From assembly GCA_025617745.1 (NCBI GenBank), contig CM046858.1, positions 31,076,534-31,140,533 on the forward strand: a stretch of 64,000 nucleotides of DNA. Reading direction: 5' to 3'. The translations under genes were made by a program, and so were the position numbers. The notes beneath the pieces were generated by a model. It was not told where the DNA came from. It saw only the letters and a program-made list of their open reading frames with translations, and searched no databases. This DNA comes from Heliocidaris erythrogramma (lineage: Eukaryota > Echinodermata > Echinoidea > Camarodonta > Echinometridae). This document shows positions 10,910-21,404 of the stretch, piece after piece. How positions within the stretch are numbered: position 1 is the first letter of the stretch; every line of letters starts with the position of its first letter.

Positions 10910-11636
10910 GATACATGCCATGATTGCAAAAATTGTGATCCTCACCGTCGTCTTGAGCTTGATGACTTTCGTTGATCGGCCCTGGCCTTTCACATATTTT
11001 TGTTTGTTTTTACTTTTTTTTAATTCAGGAATTCTTTCGGGATCATGTGAAATATTATTTAAAGTAGGAAAATGACATTTATGTTGTGGGCATTTGTCAT
11101 ATGGGATTATCTTATTTCCATCACGTATTGTCGTATTGTCAAAATCTTTTGTGTAAGATAAATGATAATTGTCATAACAAATCTAAATTAGGACTACAAT
11201 GTAGTCAAAGCTGGCTATATTTGTGTAAAATGCAAAAGACATCTGTGCAAGCACGAATGATGAGAGTTTGTTCCATGCAATTTCAAAAGATAACATAGTT
11301 TTGAGAACAAGGCCCCTGTTCATTATTCTTTTTCACACCCCTCCCCCCATTCCAAATAGGCCTGTCAAAAAAAAAAAAAAAAAAAAAACTCATTCATACC
11401 AGTGGGTCTGGTTATGTAGTCCAGTGACATATTTAATTGTGTTTTCCAAAAAAAAGCTCTGCAACAAGACATTAATGCATTCCCTACGAGAAGCAAGTGA
11501 TTTGGGTAGTCAACAGTTATGTTTCAAAAATAATTTTGACTAATGTCGTTAGTATAACTTAGAAAGGGATTATAGTTGTGAAATAGAACACTGGCTATCA
11601 TGATACTGAGTGATACAGATTTATTTCAATTTCCAG
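10910..11636 (+). other. Probable intron of the P2X7-like gene
   Basis: No coding match. An A20-type run lies near 11369-11388. It ends in a pyrimidine-rich stretch and TTCCAG, a good acceptor for the exon at 11637. Confidence 0.45.
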
Positions 11637-11873
11637 GTGTTCTTGCAGTGGAGGTTGTGTCTCAATGCCAGTGGCGAGAGAGTCTGTCTGCTGTAAGCAG
11701 ATGAACCAGATTGTTACCAAGATTGACTCATTTGAAGATGCTGAACTTGACTGCATCACCGAGCACCCAGGGTTTCATCCAGTGTGTCTGGACCGGTACG
11801 TGATGGAAACTGCTTACTATCAGTATCGGCAGCAGTATGGCGGAAAGGCAAGGCAGGATGCAACTGAAAATCA
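11637..11873 (+). CDS. P2X7-like intracellular domain, cysteine-rich exon
   Basis: The exon lies between the acceptor TTTCCAG (ending 11636) and the donor GTGAGT (from 11874). It encodes CSCSGGCVSMP, then RESVCCK, then a stretch containing CITEHPGF, VCLDRYVMETAY and YQYRQQYG. Clustered cysteines of this kind followed by CI-x-x-H-x-GF and a Tyr-rich helix match the intracellular ballast region of P2X7 receptors, which binds zinc; invertebrates have many proteins with only this domain. The first base completes a codon from the previous exon, and the exon ends after two bases of a codon. No membrane segment is visible, so it should be a soluble protein. Without a splice a stop follows one codon later. 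Confidence 0.8.
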
Positions 11874-13544
11874 GTGAGTACACCATATTTTTGTTTTAAT
11901 CCTTACTGCAGTATTCCTGTATTATATAAAGCAGTTTGGATGCAAAATGCCAATTTGGCTCCTTATGAAATTAATATTACGATATTCTATAAAAGAAAAC
12001 TAGAAAGGCCGTCAAAGGCGGCAGACCCACGCCTTAACCCAATAGGTTTTGTTTTGTTGCGATTATTTTTGTAAGCAGTAGCCATTCAAAGGGCACAAGA
12101 GGCACATCTCCCCCCCCCCCCCCAATAAATTTTGCCATATCCAGGTCATAGCTTTGTGTGTCCCCACCCTTGAAAAAATTCTTCTGAAAAAGATATTTTA
12201 TTATTGAAACATCCCTCCCCTAAAAGTAATTGATTAGACATGTCAGAGAGCGTGGCGTGGTGAGAAAAAAAATGTTAGCAATTTGTATTCAGTGTTCAGT
12301 CCAAGGCCGTACGCAGAAATTTTTTTCCTGGGGGGGGGGGGGCAAGATGATCGCTTTCAAAGGAACCCATAACTTGAAGTCTAAAACCCGATTAAAAAAA
12401 AGTATGATTTTGAAATTTCTGGAATGCGTTCTTGGAGTCATGTCAGTGTTAGTAAATGTTCATGTTCTATCTTTACATTGCAATTCGGGTTGTTGTTTTT
12501 TTTTCATCGGGCTTGGATAAAATAAATATGACGACAAAAGAAGTTGGATCTCGACTTGAAAATGACGTGCATGCGAGGCACAGAGCTTACTCACTCAGTA
12601 CTAGTCAGCCGGCCCCAGGCACTTCGCGACAGTGCTGTGTATAGTTATGTACGTACACTACAGCTACTCAGCCACTCACTCAGATCAACACACGCGAACA
12701 CTCGCGAGTGCGATAGACTCACTCACGTCGAACAAACGCACCAGATTTTCACCGAAAACAATTAAAATCACGTACTACACGTCCACCAGGATAAAATAAA
12801 TCACAAAAACTTCCACAACAAAGTGGAAAGAACCGGGGAAAATAAACAGAAATGCACAGAAGATAAGAAATAGGAGAAATTAGACGTGCTAGGCTATACG
12901 TATACCGTATACCTAGCCGCTTTCGATTTCGCAACGAGAGTACAGTTCAAGCGTGAAAAATCCCTTGTTGCTGGGATACGTTGGCTTTGAATATTCATTG
13001 CAGGCTTGTGCGGATTTGAAGTGAAATAGCAAATAATGGGTCTAAAAGTCTTCTAAAATTCATAAACCTGAAATAGATTTTTGGTGAGACGAAGTAATGA
13101 GTGTTTTGATTGACCAAAATATTTCTGCATCGGCAGGCGAAGTTCGGGGTCATCAAACTTTCTAGTTTCTATCCTGTCACTCTCTGAACTGAAGTTCCTA
13201 TACTTTACTACAGGGTCAAAAGTTCAAGGTCACACAGAATTTGCAGGGGTCAACCAATCATCACCAAAATCTAAACGATTCTTTCCTGTCACTTTCTGAA
13301 CATTCCCTGAAAATTTGGTGCAAATCCGTTCACCCGTTCTCTTGTTATCTTGTACACAAACAAACAAACAAACAAACAAACAAACAAAAAAAACAAAAAA
13401 ACAAACAAACAAACATACGGAGCCCTTTACATAACCCTGCCGATTTCATCTCATCGGCGTGGGTAATAATGTTTTAGCTTTAATGTAAATAGAGGAAGAT
13501 TATTCTATTTGCAGTGTACATATATTTTCTTGCCCTATATGCAG
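11874..13544 (+). other. Probable intron of the P2X7-like gene
   Basis: No exon recognised. It holds a C13 run near 12111, a G12 run near 12331 and a SINE-like segment (GTGCAAATCCGTTCACCC) ending in (CAAA)n at 13361-13413. The expected middle exon (a Tyr-Arg-rich segment before the last exon) was not found. Confidence 0.4.
13361..13413. repeat. (CAAA)n microsatellite
   Basis: About thirteen CAAA units with a short A-rich interruption, directly after the TTGTTATCTTGTA block of a dispersed repeat. Confidence 0.85.
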
Positions 13545-13636
13545 ATTAACGTTTGTTTCCTCTTCCATCTTGTGCCGTGACAAGAATCCGTGCAGCATTT
13601 CCATCAGAAGAATACAGGGGCTTTGAAGAGGCGTAG
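13545..13636 (+). CDS. P2X7-like protein, last exon
   Basis: The frame reads LPSCAVTRIRAAFPSEEYRGF then a few acidic residues and TAG (13634-13636). LPSCAV followed by IR-x-x-FP and YxGF is the usual C-terminal end of the P2X7 intracellular domain. An acceptor ATGCAG ends at 13544, but the first bases after it would bring a TAA into this frame, so either the true acceptor is elsewhere or a small indel has broken the join. The middle of the domain (between the 11637 exon and LPSCAV) is missing from the visible sequence, suggesting a decayed gene. Confidence 0.6.
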
Positions 13637-13772
13637 ATCTGCATTGTTTTGAAGTTGTCTAATCATAGTTTCCTTTGTACTCTTTATAAAAGAAATCTTT
13701 TATAGGAAAGCCAGGCATGTGGCCTATAGGCATTTCCATCAGAAGAATACAGGGGCTTTGAAGAGGCGTAGA
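13595..13772 (+). repeat. 43-bp direct duplication of the P2X7-like C-terminal end
   Basis: The 43 bases at 13595-13637, coding for FPSEEYRGF and the stop, recur exactly at 13730-13772, offset by 135 bp. Just before the second copy the sequence encodes HVAYRHF, like the AYRxF segment that precedes the end of this domain, so the second copy may be a rearranged exon with an internal deletion. Confidence 0.8.
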
Positions 13773-14703
13773 CCTACATACAATTTTGCTGTTATCTTTT
13801 CCCCCACCTTGTCAAGATCTATGTTTACAGAAAAATATATGTTTTACTTCCACCTTATTACTGAGATTTTTATTACTGTTCTAAGAGAGATTTTCAAAGA
13901 TAATTTTTGTTAAATTGGAAATATTCCCTGTATTTTACCTCTTTAGGGTATTTTCTTTTCAAAGTTAACTGTATGTATATATATTTTTTCAAACTTTGCA
14001 AAAATATCAAAAGGGAGGACAGCTCTGTGGAACTTTAATTTAAGCTATGCAACCATTATTCTCATATTGTTTTTTTACTGGGGCTTGGATTTGACATGCA
14101 CAAATCTCAACATTATGCAAAGGTGATAGTAGAATTGAACATTTTAAAAATATTTATGTATCAGAACTGTTGTTCCATCAGTGTAAACATTTACACAAAG
14201 TTTCATTATTTGAAAGAAAAAATTATACTGAGTACTAATTGGCAGACATGATCTTTTATTTACTTGGGTCATTCATGTGATCATCATCATTGTTGCTTCA
14301 CATATTTCTTTTCAAGTTGACATTATTTTTTCTACAGATTTTTTTTCTTCTTTCATTTGATTGATTGTTGTATTTATTATTACAGGGTGTATGTACTTAT
14401 ATATGTTGGTCTAGTTGTTAACTTGATAATGCTTAGATAGCATACATTTATCATGTACATAAGTGTTTATAAGAAATGTTAAAAATGCTAGTACATCATT
14501 TCTATTTTTTCATGATATTTAATTTCTATACATGGATATCAGTTTCCCTGAAAGTTGGGTTTATTACATGAGGGTGTGCTACACTGTGACAATATGGTAA
14601 AAATTATATTGCTGTTTTTGGTTCAAGTATCAGAGGAAAAGAGGAGTCTAGGAGGCTTATTTTGAATATTCATTTTCACTGTCAGAAATAAAATTGGAAT
14701 TAT
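13773..14703. other. No gene seen
   Basis: AT-rich sequence with long T tracts and no recognisable exon, RNA gene or terminal repeats. Confidence 0.5.
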
Positions 14704-15229
14704 GCCCCCCATCTCACGAGAAAGGCGATCATGGCGACCATGGCGCTCTGTGAAAATTTTGCAAAGCGTGGCAGAATCGCCGTCCAACTCCCCATTTTTT
14801 ACGTGCGCAGTGATTGTCTTGCTGTTGTGATGACGAAACAATACCAGCCAGAATGCGCAGATGACATGCACAGAAACATAACTGAGGAAAAATTGTCTTG
14901 GGAACTGGCCTGAAAGCATGGGCGATAGGAGCCGCTTCCAATGCGCTTGAAGTACGCTTAAGGCGATGCTGATACGTTAGAGCTACGGACATGTCGCTTT
15001 TAATACGCTCTTGAGACGATTGTGGCGTGCTTTGCGACCTCGGCGCTCTCGCTACAGAAGTTTTGAACATGTTCAAAATTTGTGGCGACAAGGAAGATGA
15101 TGGCGATCATTGACGCTTCAGCAAGGCTCAAGATACGACGGAGAAGATTGAAGAAGCTCAAGCCACGATCCACCGCGCTTTGTCGATTTTTTATGATCGC
15201 AGCGGAATCGCCTTCTCGTGAGATGGGGG
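14704..15229. mobile_element. MITE with CCCCCATCTCACGAGAA termini
   Basis: CCCCCATCTCACGAGAA followed by a GGCGAT block near 14706 is repeated in inverted form ending at 15229. TAT stands outside both ends (14701-14703 and 15230-15232), a possible 3-bp duplication. The 526-bp body is rich in GGCGATCATGG words and has no supported protein. Superfamily unknown; PIF/Harbinger would fit a 3-bp duplication. Confidence 0.7.
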
Positions 15230-15454
15230 TATTAGGTAACTGAGTTCACAGACGCAAAGCAATCCAGCTGCAGCTGGTCTGAGTTTCGTCACATCTAAGT
15301 ATTTGCCTAGAGCATTTTTTGTAATTGATGTTGTAAAGATACATGTATCTCAGTTAAGAATGATAACTCTATTGTTAATGGCATATGAGGTCTGTTATTT
15401 TTTTTATGGCATTTGTTGTTTAATTTGTTAATGAAACACACTTTGGAAGCTAAT

Positions 15455-15498
15455 CAGTTTTGTTTGTTTTGTTTTGTTTTGTTTTGTTTTGTTTTGGG
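15455..15498. repeat. (TTTTG)n microsatellite
   Basis: About eight TTTTG units, directly followed by GGGGTTTTTTGG. Confidence 0.85.
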
Positions 15499-15759
15499 GT
15501 TTTTTGGTGGGGTGGGCATTCTCCTTTATTGAATTGTTGATGTTCAATTCTAAGACAACCATTTACTGGATACAACATCTATATCTACATTTCTCCAGAA
15601 GTAATAATATATTTCAAATCAATTGAATATTTTTGTCATCTCTGGAAGAGCTCAAACAGGTTTACTATGCAAGGCTTGTCGTGAATGAAACTAACAATTG
15701 AAAAGAAAGGTGTGAGTGCGTGAATGAGATCAAAACCAACAATTGGCAGAATGGAAAAA

Positions 15760-16028
15760 GAAAAAAAAAAGAGAGATATAAAGTTGAGAGGAAATGTGTG
15801 TAATTGGAGAATATTGGGCAAAAAGAGGGCAAAAAGAGAGGGAGAAAGGGAGACAGAAAGCACAAGAGAAGAAATAGTGAAAAAGAGAGGGAATCACTGG
15901 GGAAAAAGGGAGAGATAAAAAAGTTGAGAGAAGATGTGTGAAAGTGGAGAATTTTGGGCATAAAGATGGAGAAAGGGAGGGAAAGCACAAGAGAAGAAAT
16001 GGTGAAAGAGAGAGAGGGAATCATTGGA
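15760..16028. repeat. Purine-rich tandem duplication, about 2 x 140 bp
   Basis: Two copies of a GA-rich unit, each holding AAGTTGAGAG, GGAGAATxTTGGGCA and AGCACAAGAGAAGAAAT, begin near 15775 and 15915. On the other strand the tract gives a Phe/Leu/Ser-rich frame that resembles a membrane protein but is composition only. Confidence 0.75.
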
Positions 16029-16117
16029 AAATAGATTTTCTGTCAAATGAACTACATGTATAAGGTAGAGAAGTAGGAATCAACCTGTAACTGTAGTGAT
16101 GTATACCCCTTTTTCCT

Positions 16118-16160
<43 letters not shown>
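16118..16160. repeat. Homopolymer G run (43 G)
   Basis: Forty-three consecutive G residues, the longest homopolymer in the window. It could form G-quadruplexes; exact length is likely to be uncertain in assembly. Confidence 0.85.
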
Positions 16161-16162
<2 letters not shown>

Positions 16163-16551
16163 GTAGATTGCCTGTTACATTTTCACTACATTCAGGGTGG
16201 TAACAAAAATCAATATTAAATATACGGTGGAAGTATAACGAGGTCCTTGGGACTATCAAAATTACCTGGTTAAATCCAGAATCTCGTTATATCAGTTTAA
16301 AAAAAAAAAGAATATAAAAAGTTGAGACCAGAATATTGCCTTGTTATATCAGGAATATTGTTATATCAGACCTCTTTATACCGAGTTTCCACTCTACCAT
16401 GATAAACATTTTTATCACACCCTCTTTATGGAGAAAGATCTTTTTCTTCATCAAGAACAAAAAAAAAATCATTTTTAATAGTAAAGACCAATTGAGAGAG
16501 GTGCTTGTGAGGTAAATCTCGCCAAATTTCATATTATTGATACATGTATGA

Positions 16552-16780
16552 TCAAACTTGTTTCAGGGACGGCCTCTTCTTGATGCCAAACGCTGCATGC
16601 AGCCCCGTGCTATCGACGAAGTCCTCCACACAAAAGTGCTCGGAGCACACAACACTTTTAAGTTAATTTTACTTTTGCGGTCCATTTCCTTCTTATATTT
16701 GGGTCTTTAGGGAATAAATGTAGACTGACACCCTCCTTTGTGGTGTTGCTGCAACCTGCAACAATGCAGCGTTGCTGCAT
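16552..16780 (-). pseudogene. THAP-type zinc finger exon, broken
   Basis: From ATG 16780 the protein reads CIVAGCS, then VSLHLFPKD, RRKW and KVKLT: the first Cys pair and the Phe-Pro of a C2CH THAP finger. After KVKLT the frame stops; in a shifted frame CSEHF and then GLHAAFGIKKRPSLKQ complete the Cys-His half, ending at TGA 16552-16554. About twelve residues normally between the halves, including a conserved Trp, are missing. THAP fingers bind DNA and occur in host factors and in P and Kolobok transposases. Its closeness to the AGGTTCCC terminus at 17097 and its likeness to the THAP fragment at 42263 point to a transposon origin. Confidence 0.75.
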
Positions 16781-16886
16781 ACTTCGCTTTAGAGGTGGTT
16801 TTCGAGGTGGTATATACAACAGCAAGTTAGTTTGCACATGTGATATATATGCAATATTGTAAGCAAGCATCGGCAATGTCGGTTTG

Positions 16887-16945
16887 TGACGTCACACGTC
16901 AATCATGCTCGCGGAACGAGAATTCGGGGTTTAAAAGGGGGCGGA
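16887..16945 (-). promoter_or_regulatory. Possible promoter of the THAP gene (CRE, TTTAAA, GC box)
   Basis: Upstream of the THAP start on the - strand stand a CCGCCCCC-type GC box (about 16938-16944), TTTAAA (about 16930-16936) and TGACGTCA (16887-16894). This is a plausible pol II promoter layout but rests on short motifs only. Confidence 0.3.
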
Positions 16946-17119
16946 GCTTAGCAGACTGTTTTGGACATGAATACCTGGGGAAAATATTATTTTAAAAATA
17001 TTTTGATACGTATTTATTGCAAACGGATGTCATTTTTCAATTTAGATGAGTATCATGTACAAAATACCAAGAATTAGAATTTCATAAAAGGGAACCTTTA
17101 ACTGCATTGAATCTCCACC

Positions 17120-17328
17120 CGCACAGACATACGTGCCTCAAACAAAATGATGGCATAGAGATTGCCACCAATGGTCTGGACTATTGTCAACACGAGGAGC
17201 AGCATCACCAAAACAATGTGTGTAGATTAGAGTATAATGCATCTCTATAGAAAATTTGAAAGAAATCCGTCAAGAAATGTGACCTGCAGAGCGCACACAA
17301 GATATCCACTCAAATATGACCTTTGACC
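17120..17328. repeat. GACCTTTGACC tandem array, left remnant
   Basis: Carries the array's markers: CAGCATCACCAAAA, TGTGTAGATT, AATCCGTCAAGAAATGTGACC and ATGACCTTTGACC. It is cut by the TU-like element at 17329 and resumes at 20790. Confidence 0.75.
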
Positions 17329-17339
17329 GGTTTATGCAC

Positions 17340-17650
17340 GCTTGGGCTAAAATCACTTGGTCTAATTTCCAGATGGGCTACCTTCATTCGGGCTAAACCC
17401 TTTTGGTCCACTCTTCATTTGGTCTAATTTGCAACTTGGTCTAATAACCCAAAGGTCTAATGACCACTTGGTCTAATTACCATTTGGTCTCATTACCATT
17501 TCGTCTACTTTATTTTGTTGTCACTTGGTCTACTACCAGTTCGTCTAATGTCAGTTTGTCTAAATCCCAATCAGTCTAAAACTAGTTGGTCTACAGGCAT
17601 TTCGTCTAAAATCCACTTGGTCCAGTATCCTTTTGTGCAAATTCACTGTT
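17340..17650. repeat. Left arm of short CTTGGTCTAAT repeats
   Basis: About twenty degenerate units of roughly 12-16 bp, each with a TTGGTCTA or TTCGTCTA core. They are complementary to the units at 20360-20789. Confidence 0.8.
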
Positions 17651-17744
17651 TGTCCAGCGCGTCATAATACCTAGATACGCCACTGCCTTAAAAGAAGAAA
17701 GAGAAGGCGGTGAACAAGTATTAAAAGCGGCATTTTTGTGGGTA

Positions 17745-18040
17745 ATAATAATAATACCTGTTCTTGTAGAGCGCATATCACATTATAATATAAGGTCCCT
17801 ATGTGCTTCCAAAGGGTTTTGGATATTATTACCCCGGCTTTAGCCAAGCTGCCATGTAGGCGCTAAGGCATTCAAGGAATTTCTTCCTACCGGGTACCCA
17901 TTTACTTCACCTGGGTGGAGAGTGGCAAATTTAGATTAATGTCTTGCCAAAGGACTTTAGAACCGCGGTGGGATTCGAACCGCGAACTATGTGATTCACA
18001 GTCTGGTGACATATCCACTAGACCATGGCACCTCTACAGG
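17745..18040 (-). mobile_element. tRNA-derived SINE
   Basis: The - strand head at 17963-18034 looks like a tRNA: A box TGGTCTAGTGGA, a loop with GTG in the anticodon position (His-like) and B box GGTTCGAATCC. The body follows, with a TGGCAAGACATTAATCT segment, then CACCCAGGTG and AATGGGTACCCGG, and ends in (ATT)n near 17750. A tRNA head, conserved body and microsatellite tail define a SINE. Confidence 0.8.
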
Positions 18041-19105
18041 TGCAGGAGACACTTTTTGGATGCTAAAGGTGGGGGGGGGGGCATTGTGCCCCCCTTGCCA
18101 ACGAGCGAGTTAATTTACGCTTTAGATGAACAAATAATAATAATAATAATAGTTGGATACTCTTCTTTCTTCTTCTTCTCTTCTTTCCTTCTCTCTGTCC
18201 CTATCTCTCTCTCTTTGGTCACTTGGAAAATCATAGGGGGAAATCGCGCCCTGTAGCGCCGCCCCTGAAAAAAGCAGTTTGCATAGCTCAAAAGAATCTG
18301 AGAAGCTTAATGGCAGAATATTTAGTTCTTGATATGACAACAGTGTGACACCTTTAAGCAGGAACTTATCGAGAGCTGGAGACACAGTGCCCGAATGTTT
18401 AATAATATTGTAGCAATTAAGATATCCCCCGCCCGAGCTCGGTACGCTCGCTCGCACTCATCGTAACTCATGGCAGTAACATAAAGTCCTATCTATCTCA
18501 TTTATTGAGAGATTGTGCTTGAAATTAAACACTTCTGCGGCATCTTCGTCATGTATAATGCAAGCTTCATGCATGACCTTCCACAAGAACATAATATTTT
18601 TGGTCACTCGCTTGCAAGTTAGGAGTAGAGCAGAATTGCCTATTGTGCAAAGATTTGAAAATATATCCTTAAAATTTAATGTGTGTTAAATACAATGTAG
18701 GGGTTCAGGAACGTATCAAAATGCCACTTTCTATTCTTGTATTCACCCTTTATAAATTCCCCATTTTTCAAAAAAGGGTCCAGTTCGTTGAATCCCCAAG
18801 TCTGTGGGTCGTCTTGCCCCTCCTATGAAAATACCCTGGCACCGCCCCTAGCTTTTATTGACTACTTGCACAAACATTTGTACATCGGATATCAAATAAG
18901 AAACATGATTATCAACAGAAACACATTATCGACCAAACACACATAATTTGAAGTGCAATACAAAATCAGGTTCTTCTATTCAAGTCATGAAAGGAAGAGG
19001 AGACCTATGAATATTTTAATAAACCTGTTTACTAAGTGATTCAAATTTATGGATGTTTCTTTCCCGGGGACCTAGTAACGAGGTATTCCATTAACCTGTT
19101 ATTAA
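18041..19105. other. Interior of the TU-like element, no gene seen
   Basis: Contains G10 (18070), (AAT)n (18137-18150) and CT-rich stretches. No credible protein or RNA gene. Confidence 0.5.
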
Positions 19106-20037
19106 AGTAGAACTTTAATGATTTTAAATATTGGCTTAATACTTATTATTGCATAGATGGCATAAATTAAACAAGGTTATCCAAATTCAACGCTTGGAAA
19201 CATTTGAAGTAATGATTATTATCAATTATAAAACGGTAAAATACAGCCCCGATATAGCAGCTGAAGAGCTCCTCGAACGCTGCTGAGATATGTGACGACA
19301 AACCATGGACCAGTCCTGTCTAAGCAGACGATGTCCCATAACATCTTACACATTTTTCAGAGCCTATTTTGTCATCTCCTCTTCACTTATTTCTCTTCCT
19401 TCACTAGCGTCAGTCTTAATGTAAGTCTGTTGCCTCACTCTTAACTTCGTGTATGGTATTATTTTGATGAAAAATGCAGCGTTAAAAAAATAAAGGAATC
19501 AGTCACTTGTAAACAAAATAAGACGCCATTGTATTTTCAGCTGCTTGCACCGGGGCATGTTCGGCGTTTCAAGAGGGAACGAATACCATCCTGCTATTAT
19601 TCGGAGGGCTTTTCAATTTGAAAGTGGGGTTTATTTCATTGATCATTGACCCTTCTCCTGTGTATTTACAATCAAACGGTTTTAGTTATCAGAATCAGTT
19701 TCACTTACCCTTTATAATGGTGTGAAATAAGGTCATGTTTAAATACACCAAACTCTTTATAATTTGATAAATAATTGCATTGCAATTACGTTCATTCATT
19801 ATAGGACGTCGTCTGCTTAAGCAGGATCGATCCCGAGTGTGACGACATCAAAACATCGCTATATTTCTGGCGAATCCTCGGATATTCCAGATGCTGAGAA
19901 GAGCTTTTATTTGTGATGTTTTTATAATCATCAGATACGCAGTTGACATAAAACTTATACGATTGCCATCTGTAAGCTTCCCAGTTTCTAGTGATACATT
20001 AATTGCCATAATTTGTGATTTTCTTTGAATAGCTACT
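19106..20037 (+). mobile_element. TTAA-flanked MITE, copy 1
   Basis: TTAA stands at 19102-19105 and 20038-20041. The ends are AGTAGAACTTT and, inverted, AGTAGCTATTC. The 932-bp body is the reverse complement of the element at 32151-33089, with some divergence. No protein is encoded; transposition would rely on a piggyBac- or Kolobok-type enzyme from elsewhere. Confidence 0.8.
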
Positions 20038-20359
20038 TTAATGAATGAACTACCATACTTGGAATCCAGTTTGCATACATGACTAGCCTCTGGCAAGCTT
20101 TCAGGTTGTCAAGAACAACCTTTGTTTCAAATGTATGCATAAAATTTGAATCACTTCGTAAACAGGTCTATTACGAAAAAATAATACCAAATAATTGATT
20201 TTAATAAATTAAATCATTAATATAATGTAGGGATTTTGAATGATCTTGATATAAGCAGCAACAAGGTGAATAACTCTTTTAATGCACATTTACTTGACTT
20301 CTTTGAAGTTTCATATCTTTAAAATTTCATTTCCCTGTCCTTTCTCAACTTGCTACTAA

Positions 20360-20789
20360 ATGGCCAGAAGAATAAATAGTAAATAGACCAAATGGCCATT
20401 AGACTATATGAAAATTAGACCAAATGATAAGTAGCCCAACTGGTTATTAGACTAAATGGAATTGGACCAAATGATAGGTAGACCATATGGTATTAGCCAA
20501 AGTAGGTGTAGCCCAAATGGATATTAGACTAAGTATGTGGCTTGTAGACAAAATGACTGATAGACTATTTGGAAATAGACGAAGTGAAAATTAGCCCAAA
20601 TGGGTTTTAGACTAAATGGGGTTAGCCAAACTGGGTATTAGGCGAATTGGTATTTACATGTAAGCCAAATGGAAATTAGACGAAATGGTAAGTAGACAAA
20701 CTAGTTGTAGACAAAATGAAGTTTGACCACGTGGAGTTCGACGAACTGATAATTGGACCAAGTGGCGGTAGACCAAGTGACGGTGTACC
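20360..20789. repeat. Right arm of short ATTAGACCAAATG repeats
   Basis: About thirty degenerate units with TAGACCAAAT or TAGACGAAAT cores, complementary to the left arm at 17340-17650. Confidence 0.8.
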
Positions 20790-21404
20790 CCTTTGACCCT
20801 ATAAAAGACGGAACACTGGAGGCAGCATCACCAAAAACTGTACAGGTCTAGAGTAATCTATGATGGCTCTCCATACAAAATCTGAAGAAATCAGTCAACA
20901 AATGTGACCGACCGCCAGAGTGCATGCAAAACAGCAACCAAAATATGACATTTCGCCCTATGAAAAGCGGAAATCTGGGGGCAGCATCAGCAAACACTAA
21001 AGATGTGTAGATTTTACTAAGACACACCTCCATATAAAATTTGAAAGAAATCTGTCAAGAAATGTAGCACAAGACATATGACCTTTGACCCTATAAAGGA
21101 CGTAACAATGAGGGCAGCATTATCAAAAAGTAAAAAATTGTAGATTGTACCAAGATACATCTCCATACAAAATTTGAAAGGACTCCGTCAAGAAATATGG
21201 CCTGCAGAGCGCACACAAGACATCAAAAATATGACCTTTGACCTTATAAAAGACGGAACACTGGTGGCATCACCAAAAACTAAAGATGTGTAAATATGAC
21301 CAAGATATACCTCCATACAAAATTTGATAGAAATCCGTCAAGAAATGCAGAAGAGCGCATGAAATGGACAAATGACCTTTGACCCTAATAAAGGACAGAA
21401 CAAT
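20790..21404. repeat. GACCTTTGACCCTATAAAAGAC tandem array, middle part
   Basis: About four units of roughly 145-165 bp, each with CTTTGACCxTATAAA, GACGGAACACT, GGCAGCATCACCAAAAACTA, TGTGTAGATT, CTCCATACAAAATTTG and AATCCGTCAAGAAAT. The Harbinger element interrupts it at 21405; further units lie at 36842-37365. Confidence 0.85.

Larger units (their letters stand above)
15230..16551. other. No gene seen; simple repeats
   Basis: It contains the TTTTG run, the purine-rich tandem repeat and the G43 run listed separately. The remainder is AT-rich with no coding match. Confidence 0.5.
2541..17097. mobile_element. Candidate old TTAA-type (Kolobok-like) transposon enclosing P2X7-like and THAP pieces
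   Basis: The left end AGGTTCCCTTTTAT at 2541 and the inverted copy ending at 17097 match at 18 of the first 19 bases. TTAA follows the right end (17098-17101); the left flank reads CAGA, so the duplication is not preserved. A THAP exon on the - strand starts about 320 bp inside the right end, and a P2X7-like N-terminal exon on the + strand starts about 325 bp inside the left end, each preceded by a TGACGTCA site. Kolobok transposases are known to carry THAP domains. The interval holds several younger insertions (LINE, hairpin element, tRNA array, MITE). That it is one element is an inference; a chance pairing of two related solo termini is possible. Confidence 0.4.
17329..20789. mobile_element. 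TU-like foldback element
   Basis: The 9-bp target CCTTTGACC is duplicated exactly at 17320-17328 and 20790-20798. Both ends are long inverted arms made of short degenerate repeats: (A)CTTGGTCTAAT on the left and its complement ATTAGACCAAGT on the right. Foldback elements with inverted arms of short repeats and an 8-bp duplication, called TU, are known from sea urchin. The interior holds a tRNA-derived SINE (17745-18040) and a TTAA MITE (19106-20037) and no transposase, so the copy is non-autonomous. A 9-bp duplication would also fit Mutator-like elements. Confidence 0.75.

Noticed and set aside
12210..12765. Several short frames near 12.2-12.8 kb
   Set aside because: Overlapping, low similarity, disrupted by a G12 run; they lie in the presumed intron of the P2X7-like gene.
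13361..13413. CRISPR-like spacing in simple repeats
   Set aside because: No repeat-spacer structure anywhere; these are eukaryotic microsatellites.
15636..16024. Phe/Leu/Ser-rich frames that look like membrane proteins
   Set aside because: They are the complement of a GA-rich tandem repeat; composition alone explains them.
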